DNA of 64,000 nucleotides from positions 62,001 through 126,000 of the forward strand of contig NZ_BLVZ01000017.1 of NCBI RefSeq assembly GCF_015471405.1, written 5' to 3'. Shown piece by piece: positions 35,801 through 42,599 of this stretch. How positions within the stretch are numbered: position 1 is the stretch's first letter; every line of letters starts with the position of its first letter. The notes below the pieces were generated by a model. That model ran no database searches. It worked only from the letters and a program-made list of their open reading frames with translations, and was not told the origin of the DNA. This DNA is from Pseudomonas cichorii (GTDB taxonomy: Bacteria > Pseudomonadota > Gammaproteobacteria > Pseudomonadales > Pseudomonadaceae). Made by a program: the position numbers and the translations under genes.

Positions 35801-36205
35801 CTTAACTTATTGTTGCCGCTGAGTCAGATTTGGGTTGGCAACGCTGAAATGCCAGGGTTACCTGCGCTGCAGGATTGTTCTGCGCTCAAAGCAAAATCCG
35901 GCGGACTGTCTGAAGCCTGGCAGGAAGCGCTGAGTCTAGCTGCACATGAAGTACAGTCTTGGGGCTTGGCTCTGGCTGGTCTGGACGTAACCGCCCCAGA
36001 AGTGGGCTATGAGTTGATGGATGAGAAAGGCCGCGTAATAGCAGAAGCCGAATTGGCTTGGCCAGATGTTCGTACCGCCGTACTACTGCCAGATTCTGGA
36101 GCAGTGGCTGCGCTTTTTGCTGGCCAAGGTTGGCATTCTTTTGCCGCTGATGGCAGTGAGTTGCCTGATGAGCTGAGAACCCTTTTGATGGAGACACTGG
36201 CATGA
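29873..36205 (+). CDS. Giant DEAD-box helicase with DUF1998 and nuclease-like tail, DruE-like
   Basis: The 2,110-residue protein has a superfamily 2 helicase: Walker A GTGSGKTECFL (about 99), DELHTFDGAQGTD (about 235), TSATLGDD, then NVLSATPTLEMGIDIGD (about 1021) and IQRAGRAGRSTGN (about 1051). The two RecA halves are split by a 700-residue insert. Several zinc clusters are visible: CRECHATG (485), CPACG...CSHC (543-560), CRQC...CPRCGD (1353-1375), CPECGTLQRKR (1483). The DUF1998/MZB part has DSVPGGTGYLKEL (about 1595) and CTCN...CYRCVYRYH (1625-1645). The tail (KPDFVFWP...VAVFVDGWQYHKD, about 1749-1780) looks like a Vsr/PD-(D/E)XK nuclease. It is closest in layout to DruE of Druantia or to DrmA joined to DrmB. 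Confidence 0.85.
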   Translation: MQPLIVSQQVTQGVADFLRTAFPSTTSGFEGLLERFLAERSNIFKGPYLTLPLPFRKQLVGGLPAFPWLPASFVPHAHQAKAFARLVDSEAQSTLVATGTGSGKTECFLYPILEHCRVARAEGRRGIKAIILYPMNALASDQSGRVAKEIVKAAGLSGIRAGLYVGDAPAIESQTVAQLSDGSYAVITDRNALRENPPDILLTNYKMLDFLLLRAADAPLWAHQLPDTLRYLVVDELHTFDGAQGTDLACLIRRLKGRLNAPPGQLVCVGTSATLGDDGVSDLLDFAGDVFGEVLDDNAVISEDRESVGDYLAEALVEFTQSPQPSDLHTLAPENYDDLHAYLAAQAPLWFGEPCSVTQAEDFAWRCGLGKDLKSHFAFQNLLRDLERLGPKSVLLDDLLVLLKRRLPSCDDERFALLWLSSLLSLVAHARQDAHQNFFLQVKVEIWLRELRRMVAVLDAEPQLRHHDDLRKVDMERLHLPVIHCRECHATGWGSTQQKISPNQLTHDLQSFYSAFFAEDVSTRFIFPSSAGANPAVFERKQVCPACGSLHQASQTECSHCEDQPLLAIDIASNLREGTRNGAKYTKSHHDCPFCAGYKTLTIVGSQAASLAAVMVGQLFATRFNPDKKLIAFSDSVQDAAHRAGFLAARTWRMNLRPALAQVIADAYAAGRPVTLENLPTAFAQRWRTALGDGHYIANFLPPQMQWLRDYETLMEEGALPESSNLPSELARVLPWVLNAEFGQDAHIGRTLVATGTACVVPLAGKLDEAAQWLLPRLRDTLEPLAAAQLEEVVVLLRGLLENMQRIGAWRDQELGFYARMGSSPWGYKKNPSQFKLLTSPRPPRFLTLAEFGRCVSITKSHARLFSDWAFKALPALHDLALGTDALIAPLYRLALEALESVGLAGFEEATEKPDIRVWGLEPSAFHVILGGKVWRCASCHSTTLSGPEDDFSEQACRRVDCRGELHALDVPGDFYRKLYLNADIRRVVAHEHTGLLPRETREAVERNFKSNSDRPGGINVLSATPTLEMGIDIGDLSSVLQCSVPPQQANYIQRAGRAGRSTGNALLMSMATSKPHDLYFWDDPKTMIAGSVQAPGVFLNASAVLERQLTAFTLDCWVHENGRAAQIPQEIRGVFTAINNQTNSKFPYPWLSYVEQHQASLFERFLRLFNQGDMCPLSDGTCQWLANFIQGNNGDSSPLAYKIVNRLQSIASDVESIKRKREAAVKEIDKLQALTVRGEDQELELARLLQDRTALSRLIGSIEGKATLNVLTDEGLLPNYAFPEQGVLLRSIIVRDSKAGTSAPDPLTFEYERPGSTAITELAPNNTFYAEGRRVVINQIDVSKIKPEHWRFCRQCSYTEPLSSGDQHSNCPRCGDTLWRDSGRVHEMLRLTTVFARTLDRDSRIADDSDERQRGFYVRQALVDSLPDAVRQAFVIDEQTFPFGFEFLDRVTFREVNFGEQSAEGMPMEIGGKELSRPGFSICPECGTLQRKRKAEELYRNHSSWCAKRKNPEASTQQCVFLYREFTSEGIRLFLPEVGFADTNEALLSFVSALELGLARRFRGAVDHLRIALDMRMAAGSDTPRCYLVIYDSVPGGTGYLKELMRAPEPLLEVFDIALQALNTCTCNQNADTDGCYRCVYRYHNSHDRKSISRRTAQKLLGEVMQYKGALKPVTHLADVQPANQLLDSMLERRFVEALRREHEGEKFKLSELLFKGKAGYQIQAGSRRWRMELQVNLGASEGVLIPCKPDFVFWPDDAADDLPVAVFVDGWQYHKDIITTDIAKRMAVARSGKFSVWTLTWDDVECALQNQVLPTPSPWATLLNDDPQQVVQKLCAAQGIATLSNFKSLPSFSQLHQRLAHGQHQALGKLAVCLAAGMLMPPGDTNALQVLREGAFWQRLDELGLLPDLQLHRLSLRQLGTVWMLAIAMHPEHLKQVMTGNGSADSEPVLVGEWKEDGLPESELQLRWQQLWQALNLLLPLSQIWVGNAEMPGLPALQDCSALKAKSGGLSEAWQEALSLAAHEVQSWGLALAGLDVTAPEVGYELMDEKGRVIAEAELAWPDVRTAVLLPDSGAVAALFAGQGWHSFAADGSELPDELRTLLMETLA

Positions 36206-38301
36206 CGCTGGCACTCAAGATTGCAATGTCCGATGACTTTCTGAAGTCGTTTTCGGTAGTTCCACGTTCTCATCAGCAGGCGGTACTGACCTTCGTTGCA
36301 AAGTTTCGTCAGAACCCAATGGCGACCGGCATCAATTATGAGCGCATTCATGATGCCGCCGATCCGAACATGCGCTCGGTTCGGATCAACGACAATATGC
36401 GTGGAATCGTGCTTAAACCTGATGTGGGCAACGTTTACTGCCTGTTGTGGGTTGACCAACATGACGATGCCTATCAGTGGGCACGTCGCCATCGAGTCGC
36501 GATCCATCCGGATGTTGGCAGCATCCAGGTTTATGCAGTGCAGGAGGTGGCTAACACGAAAGCATCTGACGCCTCGGCCGAGGTGCGTGCAGTGGGACTG
36601 TTCGATGCCCTCAAGGATCGTGAAATTCGCCGGCTGGGCGTACCCGATGATCGGCTGGAAGCGGTGCGTGCCGTAACTAATGAAGGCGAACTTGAGGCGC
36701 TGGAAGCGCAATTGCCCGATGAGGCATTCGAGGCGTTGTATCTATTTGCTGCCGGCGAGCTTTTCGACAAGATCATCAGTGATCAGGCCGCGCCAGAGTC
36801 TGTCGACCCTGCAGACTTCGGGGCTGCGCTGGAGCGCGATAGCTCGCGTCGTCATTTCGTGGTACTGACTGATGACAGCGATCTGGAGGCCTTACTGGCT
36901 GCACCTCTAGAACGCTGGAGGGTCTTCCTGCACCCAACTCAGCGCAAGTTGGTGGAGCGTGACTGGAATGGTCCAGTGAAGGTGACCGGTGGTGCAGGTA
37001 CTGGTAAAACTGTTGTCGCCATGCATCGCGCTGCAAGACTTGCTCGACAATATTCGGACTTGCCTGGTCGTCCGGTCTTGTTTACCACGTTCACCAAAAC
37101 ACTTGCCGAGGACATCCGCCAGCATTTGGCGCTGCTGTGCACCCCACAGGAATTGGAGAAAATTCAAGTGGTGAACCTGGATCAGTGGGCTTCCAGCCTT
37201 CTGCGTCGTTTTGGCTACCCACATAACCTGCTGTACAACGAAGGCGATCGTCGCCGTTTCTGGCAAGCAGCTCTGTCTGCGATGCCGACATCGGTTGATC
37301 TCAGCCTAACGTTCATGCGTGCGGAGTATGAGCGAGTGGTGCTGCCTCAAGCTTGTGAAACTGCTGAGGACTATATGCGTGCCAGTCGAGTCGGCCGTGG
37401 CGGTCAGCTCGGCCGTGCGATGCGTAAGTCTATTTGGCCGGTGTTTGCCGAATACCGTGCCCAGCTGCAAGCCGCCAATTTGCGCGAGCCTGAAGAGGCC
37501 TTCCGTGAAGCCTGTCAGTTGTTAAGGACAGAGCAGCCCGCACTCGGAATTCGGTCCATGGTGGTAGATGAAGCCCAGGACATCAGCAACGCAGGTTTTG
37601 AGCTTATTCGCACAGCCGTAGAGGAAGCTGAAAACGACCTGTTTATCGTTGGCGATGCTCACCAGCGTATCTACCGGCACAAAGTCGTACTGAGCCGGGT
37701 GGGCATTGAGGTTCGTGGCCGTAGCCGTAACCTTAAGGTGAACTACCGCACCACAGACGAAATCCGTCAATGGGCCTGTGCTCAGCTTGAAGGATGTGCT
37801 GTCGACGACCTGGACGGGAATGCGGATTCTCTGCGCGGTTACCGTTCGCTTACCCATGGTGATGTGCCGGATATCATTGAGTCGTCTTCCGTTAATGAGG
37901 ATATGCCGCATATACAAACGATCCTTAAACAACTGCAGGACGATGGCATGGAGCCTCGACAGATTTGCATCACCGCACGTACTAACGAGGATCTGGAAAA
38001 CATTGCTAGAGCTCTGCAGCAAGCCAATATTATTCACTTGAAACTAGATAACGCAACCTCGGACGATTCGGCACTATTGGGCGTCCGTCTAGCCACTATG
38101 CACCGCATCAAGGGGCTTGAATTTAGCGTAGTGATTGTTGCCGCCTACAAGGGAGCCACTACTTATGCAGGGCAATTTAGCCGTGATGAAGATGCCGGGG
38201 TAACCGAAGACACTGAAACTTCTGAAAGATGTCTGCTGCACGTTGCTGCTACTCGAGCAAAGAGAAATTTGTTTCTCCTGGTGCGGCCCTCTGTAGGCTG
38301 A
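36202..38301 (+). CDS. UvrD-like superfamily 1 helicase with RelE-like N-terminus
   Basis: It overlaps the previous gene by ATGA. Residues 1-115 look like a RelE/ParE toxin fold (SDDFLKSFSVVPRSHQQAVL, then MRSVRINDNMRGIVL and LLWVDQHDDAYQWARRH). From about 230 comes a UvrD/PcrA-type helicase: TGGAGTGKTVVA (262-273), VDEAQDIS (453-460), GDAHQRIYRH, NYRTTDEIR, HRIKGLEFSVVIV (633) and VAATRAKRNLF (680). At 699 residues it is complete. It is the last gene of the operon and is followed by a strong hairpin. Such fused helicases occur in defence islands (from memory); their task is not known. Confidence 0.85.
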   Translation: MTLALKIAMSDDFLKSFSVVPRSHQQAVLTFVAKFRQNPMATGINYERIHDAADPNMRSVRINDNMRGIVLKPDVGNVYCLLWVDQHDDAYQWARRHRVAIHPDVGSIQVYAVQEVANTKASDASAEVRAVGLFDALKDREIRRLGVPDDRLEAVRAVTNEGELEALEAQLPDEAFEALYLFAAGELFDKIISDQAAPESVDPADFGAALERDSSRRHFVVLTDDSDLEALLAAPLERWRVFLHPTQRKLVERDWNGPVKVTGGAGTGKTVVAMHRAARLARQYSDLPGRPVLFTTFTKTLAEDIRQHLALLCTPQELEKIQVVNLDQWASSLLRRFGYPHNLLYNEGDRRRFWQAALSAMPTSVDLSLTFMRAEYERVVLPQACETAEDYMRASRVGRGGQLGRAMRKSIWPVFAEYRAQLQAANLREPEEAFREACQLLRTEQPALGIRSMVVDEAQDISNAGFELIRTAVEEAENDLFIVGDAHQRIYRHKVVLSRVGIEVRGRSRNLKVNYRTTDEIRQWACAQLEGCAVDDLDGNADSLRGYRSLTHGDVPDIIESSSVNEDMPHIQTILKQLQDDGMEPRQICITARTNEDLENIARALQQANIIHLKLDNATSDDSALLGVRLATMHRIKGLEFSVVIVAAYKGATTYAGQFSRDEDAGVTEDTETSERCLLHVAATRAKRNLFLLVRPSVG

Positions 38302-38308
38302 AGTCTCA

Positions 38309-38341
38309 GACCTATACAGCTAAAAATTAGCTGTATAGGTC
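38309..38341. terminator. Bidirectional terminator between convergent operons
   Basis: GACCTATACAGCTAA and TTAGCTGTATAGGTC form a perfect 15-bp stem with an AAA loop. It lies 7 bp after the UvrD stop and 9 bp from the end of the convergent PIN gene, so it can stop both transcripts. Confidence 0.75.
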
Positions 38342-38350
38342 GGCCCAGCA

Positions 38351-38989
38351 TTACTGGCTAACACTGCGACGCCCGGCCAGCTTAAGCTTTGCGAGCCTCC
38401 TAAGGCTTGGGCATAAACCTACGTTTTCGCGTCCGATCACCTTTTCAATCCAGTCGAATTGGCTGTCTCGGACTTGCATTCTGGCGTGTTTCAGCGCTTG
38501 AAGCGTTGCAACGGCTAAGGCTTTATCTCCGATTGAAATACGCACGGGCTCGTAAGCAAGAATATCGACTGTTGTAATGAGTCGCAGTGTTTCAAAACGT
38601 TGGGAGGAAATTTGAGTAGCTTTTTTTTCATCAATGACTGCGGTAAACCCGTTGCTATGTGCAAGCGCGAGTGTCGCGGCTTCTCCGTCTCCGAGCGAGG
38701 CCGCTGTGGATCCGGATACCAAGTCGAAGAAGTGCTCTAATGCAATGCCAGAAAGCTCTTCTGTCTTTAAAATTTGATTATGGATTAGCTCCAAAAGCTG
38801 TTTCGGCTCAGGCCGGCCGTTTACCGTTCCTAGCTCAATCTCCCGTATTACATTGTCAGTGACAACAATAGGAGTCGGAACTGCTTGCAGGATTGCGCTT
38901 GCATAGCCGGTCGCCAGCAAGTTTATGATGACACTGGCGTCGAGAACGAGAATGCTATCTCGATCAGTGAGACAGCTTGAAAAGGTCAT
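38351..38989 (-). CDS. PIN-domain nuclease, probable toxin or effector
   Basis: I start at MTFSSCLTDRDSILVLDASV (212 residues); an ATG 27 bases upstream is also in frame. The PIN acidic residues are present in order: D17 in VLDASVIINLL, E50 in VIREIE, D101/E103 in SLGDGEAATLALA, D120 in AVIDEKKA. PIN proteins are metal-dependent RNases. Its first bases overlap the end of the XRE/ImmA gene by 26 bp, so the two are coupled. It is the last gene of a four-gene operon. DUF3368-type PIN proteins are the closest kin I recall. Confidence 0.82.
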   Translation of the reverse strand: MTFSSCLTDRDSILVLDASVIINLLATGYASAILQAVPTPIVVTDNVIREIELGTVNGRPEPKQLLELIHNQILKTEELSGIALEHFFDLVSGSTAASLGDGEAATLALAHSNGFTAVIDEKKATQISSQRFETLRLITTVDILAYEPVRISIGDKALAVATLQALKHARMQVRDSQFDWIEKVIGRENVGLCPSLRRLAKLKLAGRRSVSQ

Positions 38990-40133
38990 CAACCTCATCC
39001 TCTTCTGCCTCATCAAGCAACTCGCGTACTTTCGCCCTATCTAGCTTAAGCAAATCCGACATTTGCCCTTCGCTGATTAGATCCTTTTTCCAGGCATCGA
39101 TAGCTAACAAAAAAAGCCTAGTTGATTGCGCGCCTTCCATAGGCGTGGAATCTTGAGCTATCGTGCCTAGTACCTGCTGGGCTTGGTCGTCGGTTATACC
39201 GCCATTATCCATGAACCAATCCCACGTTCCCTTTTTCGTCAGATCTAATTCTTCAAGCCTCATCACCATTGCCTGGCGTGAAATGCCAAAGAAACTAGCG
39301 AGCAGGATGATGTGCCGACGAGTGAGGTGGGTTGATCCAATGGTCACTTCCTTGAACTTTTCCATGACAGTGCGGGCAGGCGTCAGAAAAGCACTACCGA
39401 AAGCATTCGCGTAACGTTCTTCACGCGAGTTCTCATGCTTTTCGGCTTGATAGATCTCGGGCTGACGTCGCGTCGCTATAAAGTGCCCGAGCTCGTGGGC
39501 GCCAGTCTGGGTTTGACGATCCTTCCGATGTACTGCATTTATTAGCATACAGGCGCCAACGGCGTCGTCATAGGCAAATAGCCCAGACACTTTCGATTCA
39601 AGTCTCCGGCTATAGACACGAATTCCAAGTTGCATCTCTATGAGTGAAAACAGATCTTGGATGGGGCTCTCGCCGAGCCCTAGCCAGCTTCGGAGGCTAT
39701 GAGCATCGTGCTCTGCTTGTTTGCGTACATCGCCTGGTAAGATGCTTTTTTCGGTCGGATAATTCGAGGTTTTCCGAACACCTAAAATGTTTTCAAGTTC
39801 TACTTCCGCCCTGACGAGATCATTCAACATCCGAGCAGCTTGGTCGATGCCTGCATCACCAGTGTCTGGGAGTGAGCGGAAGCGAGGAACAAGGTCCACA
39901 TGGACCGCTTCTCGGCGTAGCAAAGAGTTAGCAGATACTCCATAACAGCGGCTAAGCATCTGGATCTCGTCAAGCTTTGCAGAGCGCTGTCCTTTTTCAA
40001 TAGCCACAAGAGTGGTTCGAGCAAAGCCAACTGCTTTGGCCGCTGCGTCTTGGGTCATGGCCGCGGTTTCGCGCGCGACCTTTAGTCGTTCACCCAGTTC
40101 ACCTGGGTTCAGTTCATAGTTTGGTTTGGTCAT
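38964..40133 (-). CDS. XRE regulator fused to ImmA/IrrE metallopeptidase
   Basis: The start is fixed by an ATGA overlap with the QueC-like gene (389 residues); a longer open frame to 40199 lies inside that gene. Residues about 13-70 are an XRE helix-turn-helix (LGERLKVARETAAMTQDAAA, TLVAIEKGQRSAKLDEIQML). Residues about 185-290 are an ImmA/IrrE-type zinc protease with GAHELGHFIA (HExxH at 213-217) and the downstream Glu helix REERYANAFGSAFLTP. Such proteins repress their operon and cleave a regulator when triggered. It probably binds the double operator upstream of the operon. Confidence 0.87.
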   Translation of the reverse strand: MTKPNYELNPGELGERLKVARETAAMTQDAAAKAVGFARTTLVAIEKGQRSAKLDEIQMLSRCYGVSANSLLRREAVHVDLVPRFRSLPDTGDAGIDQAARMLNDLVRAEVELENILGVRKTSNYPTEKSILPGDVRKQAEHDAHSLRSWLGLGESPIQDLFSLIEMQLGIRVYSRRLESKVSGLFAYDDAVGACMLINAVHRKDRQTQTGAHELGHFIATRRQPEIYQAEKHENSREERYANAFGSAFLTPARTVMEKFKEVTIGSTHLTRRHIILLASFFGISRQAMVMRLEELDLTKKGTWDWFMDNGGITDDQAQQVLGTIAQDSTPMEGAQSTRLFLLAIDAWKKDLISEGQMSDLLKLDRAKVRELLDEAEEDEVDDLFKLSH

Positions 40134-41506
40134 GATGCGCCATCTATCCACTTCCTCACGAACGACTCTGATCTCATATCGCTCGTGAACGCTGACCATT
40201 CCTTGGCATGTTGCTGCAAGAGCCTGTCAAGGTTCTGCGCCACGGCATGTGGCGACTCGGCCAGAGCTCGAGCCAGTTCGCTCGTTCTGCGGCGTTTGAT
40301 CAGTTCGTACTGCGAAGATTCCCGAATCGAAGAAAGGTGCTCGAAATGAAGTACCCCTGCGATAGCGTATTGTTGCAAGGCTTCGGTAAAACTGGTGAAT
40401 TCTTTTGCTGCGCCTGACTTCCAGGTCGGACTATCTAGGGATTCCCACACATAATTCGTTGGTGGCTCTTCCAATCCTGCAGCGTGAACGCTAAGGCGGC
40501 GAAGCATACACGCGGCGCATATGCCGCACTGTCTTCTTGCGCCTGAAACGGCTACCTGCCGGGATTGCTGCCAGCACGACCTGGTCGTTATCCAATTCAC
40601 GTTAGGGCCACAGGTTTCCACAAACTCGCGCAGGGTCTCGCCTTTCGTCATCCAAAGCCTGGGAAAGGTGTACTGGAATCGGTAACCAAGAAGTGCTTCG
40701 ATAAAGCGCTCCATCAGCTTGGTGAAGACGGGGTGATTTCGATAGTCCTCATACCCATGTGCGACAGGAAGGAGCACAGGTGCAAGTGCACCTTGTCCGC
40801 TTTCGGGGATGATGGCCATTGGAGCATCAATTAGATACGCCGCAACTGCCGATATGATACTGAATTTGAATCCGCGGCTGCGTGCACTTCTCTCAGCGCT
40901 TCTTGCATCATCAAGCTTGACTGAATATGGGATGGCCGTGAATGGAATCCTTTGGCGTTCCTTTTTTGAAATGTCGTGTTGTTTGCTCCCTATTCGAAGA
41001 CGAATCAGGCGTTTACCTAGGCGCTTGCTCTCAAGCTCAGAGACCGCACGTGAGTCCATTCCATCACTGAAGGCAATGACAGCCTCTGCATCGGAAGGAA
41101 AAGCTATTTGGCCTTGCGGCGGTCTCTGTGCAGCTTGTTTTCGAGGTCCAAAATTGAAATGCCAGTCGTCTCCGGTCAAAAGGTTCAGTGCGTTGACGAG
41201 CGCTCGGTTTACCTTGTTACTCGACCACCGCTCAACGTCGTGTACTGGAGCGTGAACGATGAATCGACGGCCCCAATTCATGGAACTGCGGACAAGGTAG
41301 CGATCACAGAACTCAACTGCAGCTGATATGAGTAGTGCGTCATACGTTACGGGCTCCCATTTGTCATGGGATGAGAAGGATGCGAGAGCCTCGAGGTCGA
41401 ACTCGATGTTCTTCTCGATGTAACACGGGATTACGCCGTTTCTTTTGCGGGCGCCAGGTTCAAGTATATCTACAGCTATTTCCTTAGGCGGGAAGGTGTT
41501 CATCAC
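40130..41506 (-). CDS. QueC-like PP-loop enzyme (QatC-like)
   Basis: The start is GTG at 41506 or ATG at 41503, both touching the stop of the previous gene; 457-458 residues. The core is a PP-loop ATP-binding motif, AFSDGMDSRA (about 145-154), and a four-Cys zinc site at 311, 327, 330 and 333 (CGICAACMLRR), in the order found in QueC, the enzyme making 7-cyano-7-deazaguanine. Length is about twice that of QueC (about 230), with extra N-terminal and C-terminal parts, as in QatC of the Qat system and the QueC-like Cap9 of some CBASS loci. No queuosine genes or Qat partners are near, so it probably modifies a protein or other target here. Confidence 0.82.
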   Translation of the reverse strand: MMNTFPPKEIAVDILEPGARKRNGVIPCYIEKNIEFDLEALASFSSHDKWEPVTYDALLISAAVEFCDRYLVRSSMNWGRRFIVHAPVHDVERWSSNKVNRALVNALNLLTGDDWHFNFGPRKQAAQRPPQGQIAFPSDAEAVIAFSDGMDSRAVSELESKRLGKRLIRLRIGSKQHDISKKERQRIPFTAIPYSVKLDDARSAERSARSRGFKFSIISAVAAYLIDAPMAIIPESGQGALAPVLLPVAHGYEDYRNHPVFTKLMERFIEALLGYRFQYTFPRLWMTKGETLREFVETCGPNVNWITTRSCWQQSRQVAVSGARRQCGICAACMLRRLSVHAAGLEEPPTNYVWESLDSPTWKSGAAKEFTSFTEALQQYAIAGVLHFEHLSSIRESSQYELIKRRRTSELARALAESPHAVAQNLDRLLQQHAKEWSAFTSDMRSESFVRKWIDGAS

Positions 41507-42072
41507 AACGATACCCCGTCATCAAGACCTTCCATCTTCCTCGGTGGAGCGATTCGTACGGGCTCTGGGCCAACAAGATCCAGACCGAGCTGGGTGCTCG
41601 ATAGAGTAGAAATGGCATTCTGTAGTCTCTTACTCACGTGCTCTGCTCTTCGCTCGTTTGAGTCGCGAAGGTAGTGTTCTTCAATCGACCGTATGTTCGC
41701 GTGGCAGCGGTCTTTGGCGGCGAGGCCTACTGCCTCATGGAATGCTTCAATTCCAAATTTCCCTTCATGGATAAGGGCGATGCTCCATTCCACAAGATTC
41801 GTTCCAAAAACGGAGGCTGCTGCAAATGCTTTCGCATCTTCAAGTTGCGTAAGCGCGATTTCTCGAATTTCCAGAGAGTTATCACAACCGGTAAACACTG
41901 CTTTCAGGGCTTCCATCAGGAGCCACGAGACCTCCATTTTGAAGTCACTGGCAACTGCATGCTTCGTAGCCTCAGCTATCTGGGAGGCATCGTAGGTGTC
42001 TTTGTCCGCACGCTTTGCCAGTTCTTTCCATGGCTTTCGCAGCTTCAAGCTTCTATGTGGCCCATCGCTCAT
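41503..42072 (-). CDS. Unknown helical protein, first gene of the QueC-PIN operon
   Basis: A 189-residue, mostly helical, soluble protein. It has a basic N-terminus (PHRSLKLRKPWKELAKRADK), two long central helices (about 35-125) and a C-terminal tail rich in Pro and acidic residues (GPEPVRIAPPRKMEGLDDGV). I do not recognise the family. It is coupled to the QueC-like gene by a one- to four-base overlap and directly follows the double operator. By analogy with QatB or with substrates of PP-loop enzymes, it might be the protein that is modified, but this is inference only. Confidence 0.7.
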   Translation of the reverse strand: MSDGPHRSLKLRKPWKELAKRADKDTYDASQIAEATKHAVASDFKMEVSWLLMEALKAVFTGCDNSLEIREIALTQLEDAKAFAAASVFGTNLVEWSIALIHEGKFGIEAFHEAVGLAAKDRCHANIRSIEEHYLRDSNERRAEHVSKRLQNAISTLSSTQLGLDLVGPEPVRIAPPRKMEGLDDGVSL

Positions 42073-42099
42073 TTCGTCCAGCCCCCAGTGAATACCGGT

Positions 42100-42144
42100 T
42101 TTGACATTGTCAGATATTAGTACTAAAAATCTGACAATGTCAAA
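42100..42144 (-). promoter_or_regulatory. Double palindromic operator with embedded promoter
   Basis: Two copies of TGACA-N-TGTCA (42102-42112 and 42132-42142) lie 30 bp centre to centre and are themselves part of a perfect 16-bp inverted repeat (TTTGACATTGTCAGAT / ATCTGACAATGTCAAA). On the minus strand the distal copy contains a TTGACA -35, followed 18 bp later by TAATAT as -10. Binding of the XRE protein would block this promoter. The operon start is 28 bp away. Confidence 0.8.
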
Positions 42145-42232
42145 GGCGCAATTGGAAACAAGGATGTGCCCGATGATTTCGGTTTCTCAATAGAGTAGAA
42201 GCTGATTTTCGTCAGCGCATAGGACATGCCAT

Positions 42233-42599
42233 TTATGCGCGGGGGGTACGGATGAGTCGGTAGCCTTCAATGCAAAACCAGTCTGAGTCTCTGAGCCCTT
42301 CGTACAGGGCAGTTTTCCAAGAGCTGGTGTCACGGGCGTATCGCGAACGAAATTGACCATCAAGATGCTGGCGAACCCCATCGGGGCCTGAGCTAGCTCC
42401 GACCTCCTCAAGCGAATAAGAGATATCTGCCATTTCACTGGCAGCTTGTGCAGCGTAGAGCTCACCGAGGCCCATAACTCGAAAATGATGATGCACGCGT
42501 TTTGTGAGCACTTCCGTGTGTGTTAAATGCTGGCGCAGGGGGCTGAGAATCACCGAATAGCGCCCGGCGCATCTCTTCTTCCGTCAATTCTGTATTCAT
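42233..42599 (-). pseudogene. Frameshifted small gene, unknown family
   Basis: One frame starts MNTELTEEEMRRALFG at 42599; a +1 frame then continues from 42553 with LSPLRQHLTHTEVLTKRVHH and on to the stop at 42233. The two halves together would give about 120 residues of plausible protein. Either the gene is broken near 42553, or the second half starts on its own at a GTG. I do not recognise the family. It lies upstream of the QueC operon on the same strand but beyond its operator. Confidence 0.4.

Noticed and set aside
20183..38301. Annotation as canonical DISARM, Druantia or BREX
   Set aside because: DrmC, DrmE and separate DrmA/DrmB, DruA-D and DruH, and PglZ/BrxC are all missing; only individual genes are alike.
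40130..41506. Queuosine biosynthesis gene queC
   Set aside because: It is twice the QueC length and lies in an operon with an XRE protease and a PIN nuclease; no queD, queE or queF is nearby.
38351..42072. Qat defence system
   Set aside because: The QatA ATPase and QatD TatD-type nuclease are absent; only the QueC-like gene is shared.
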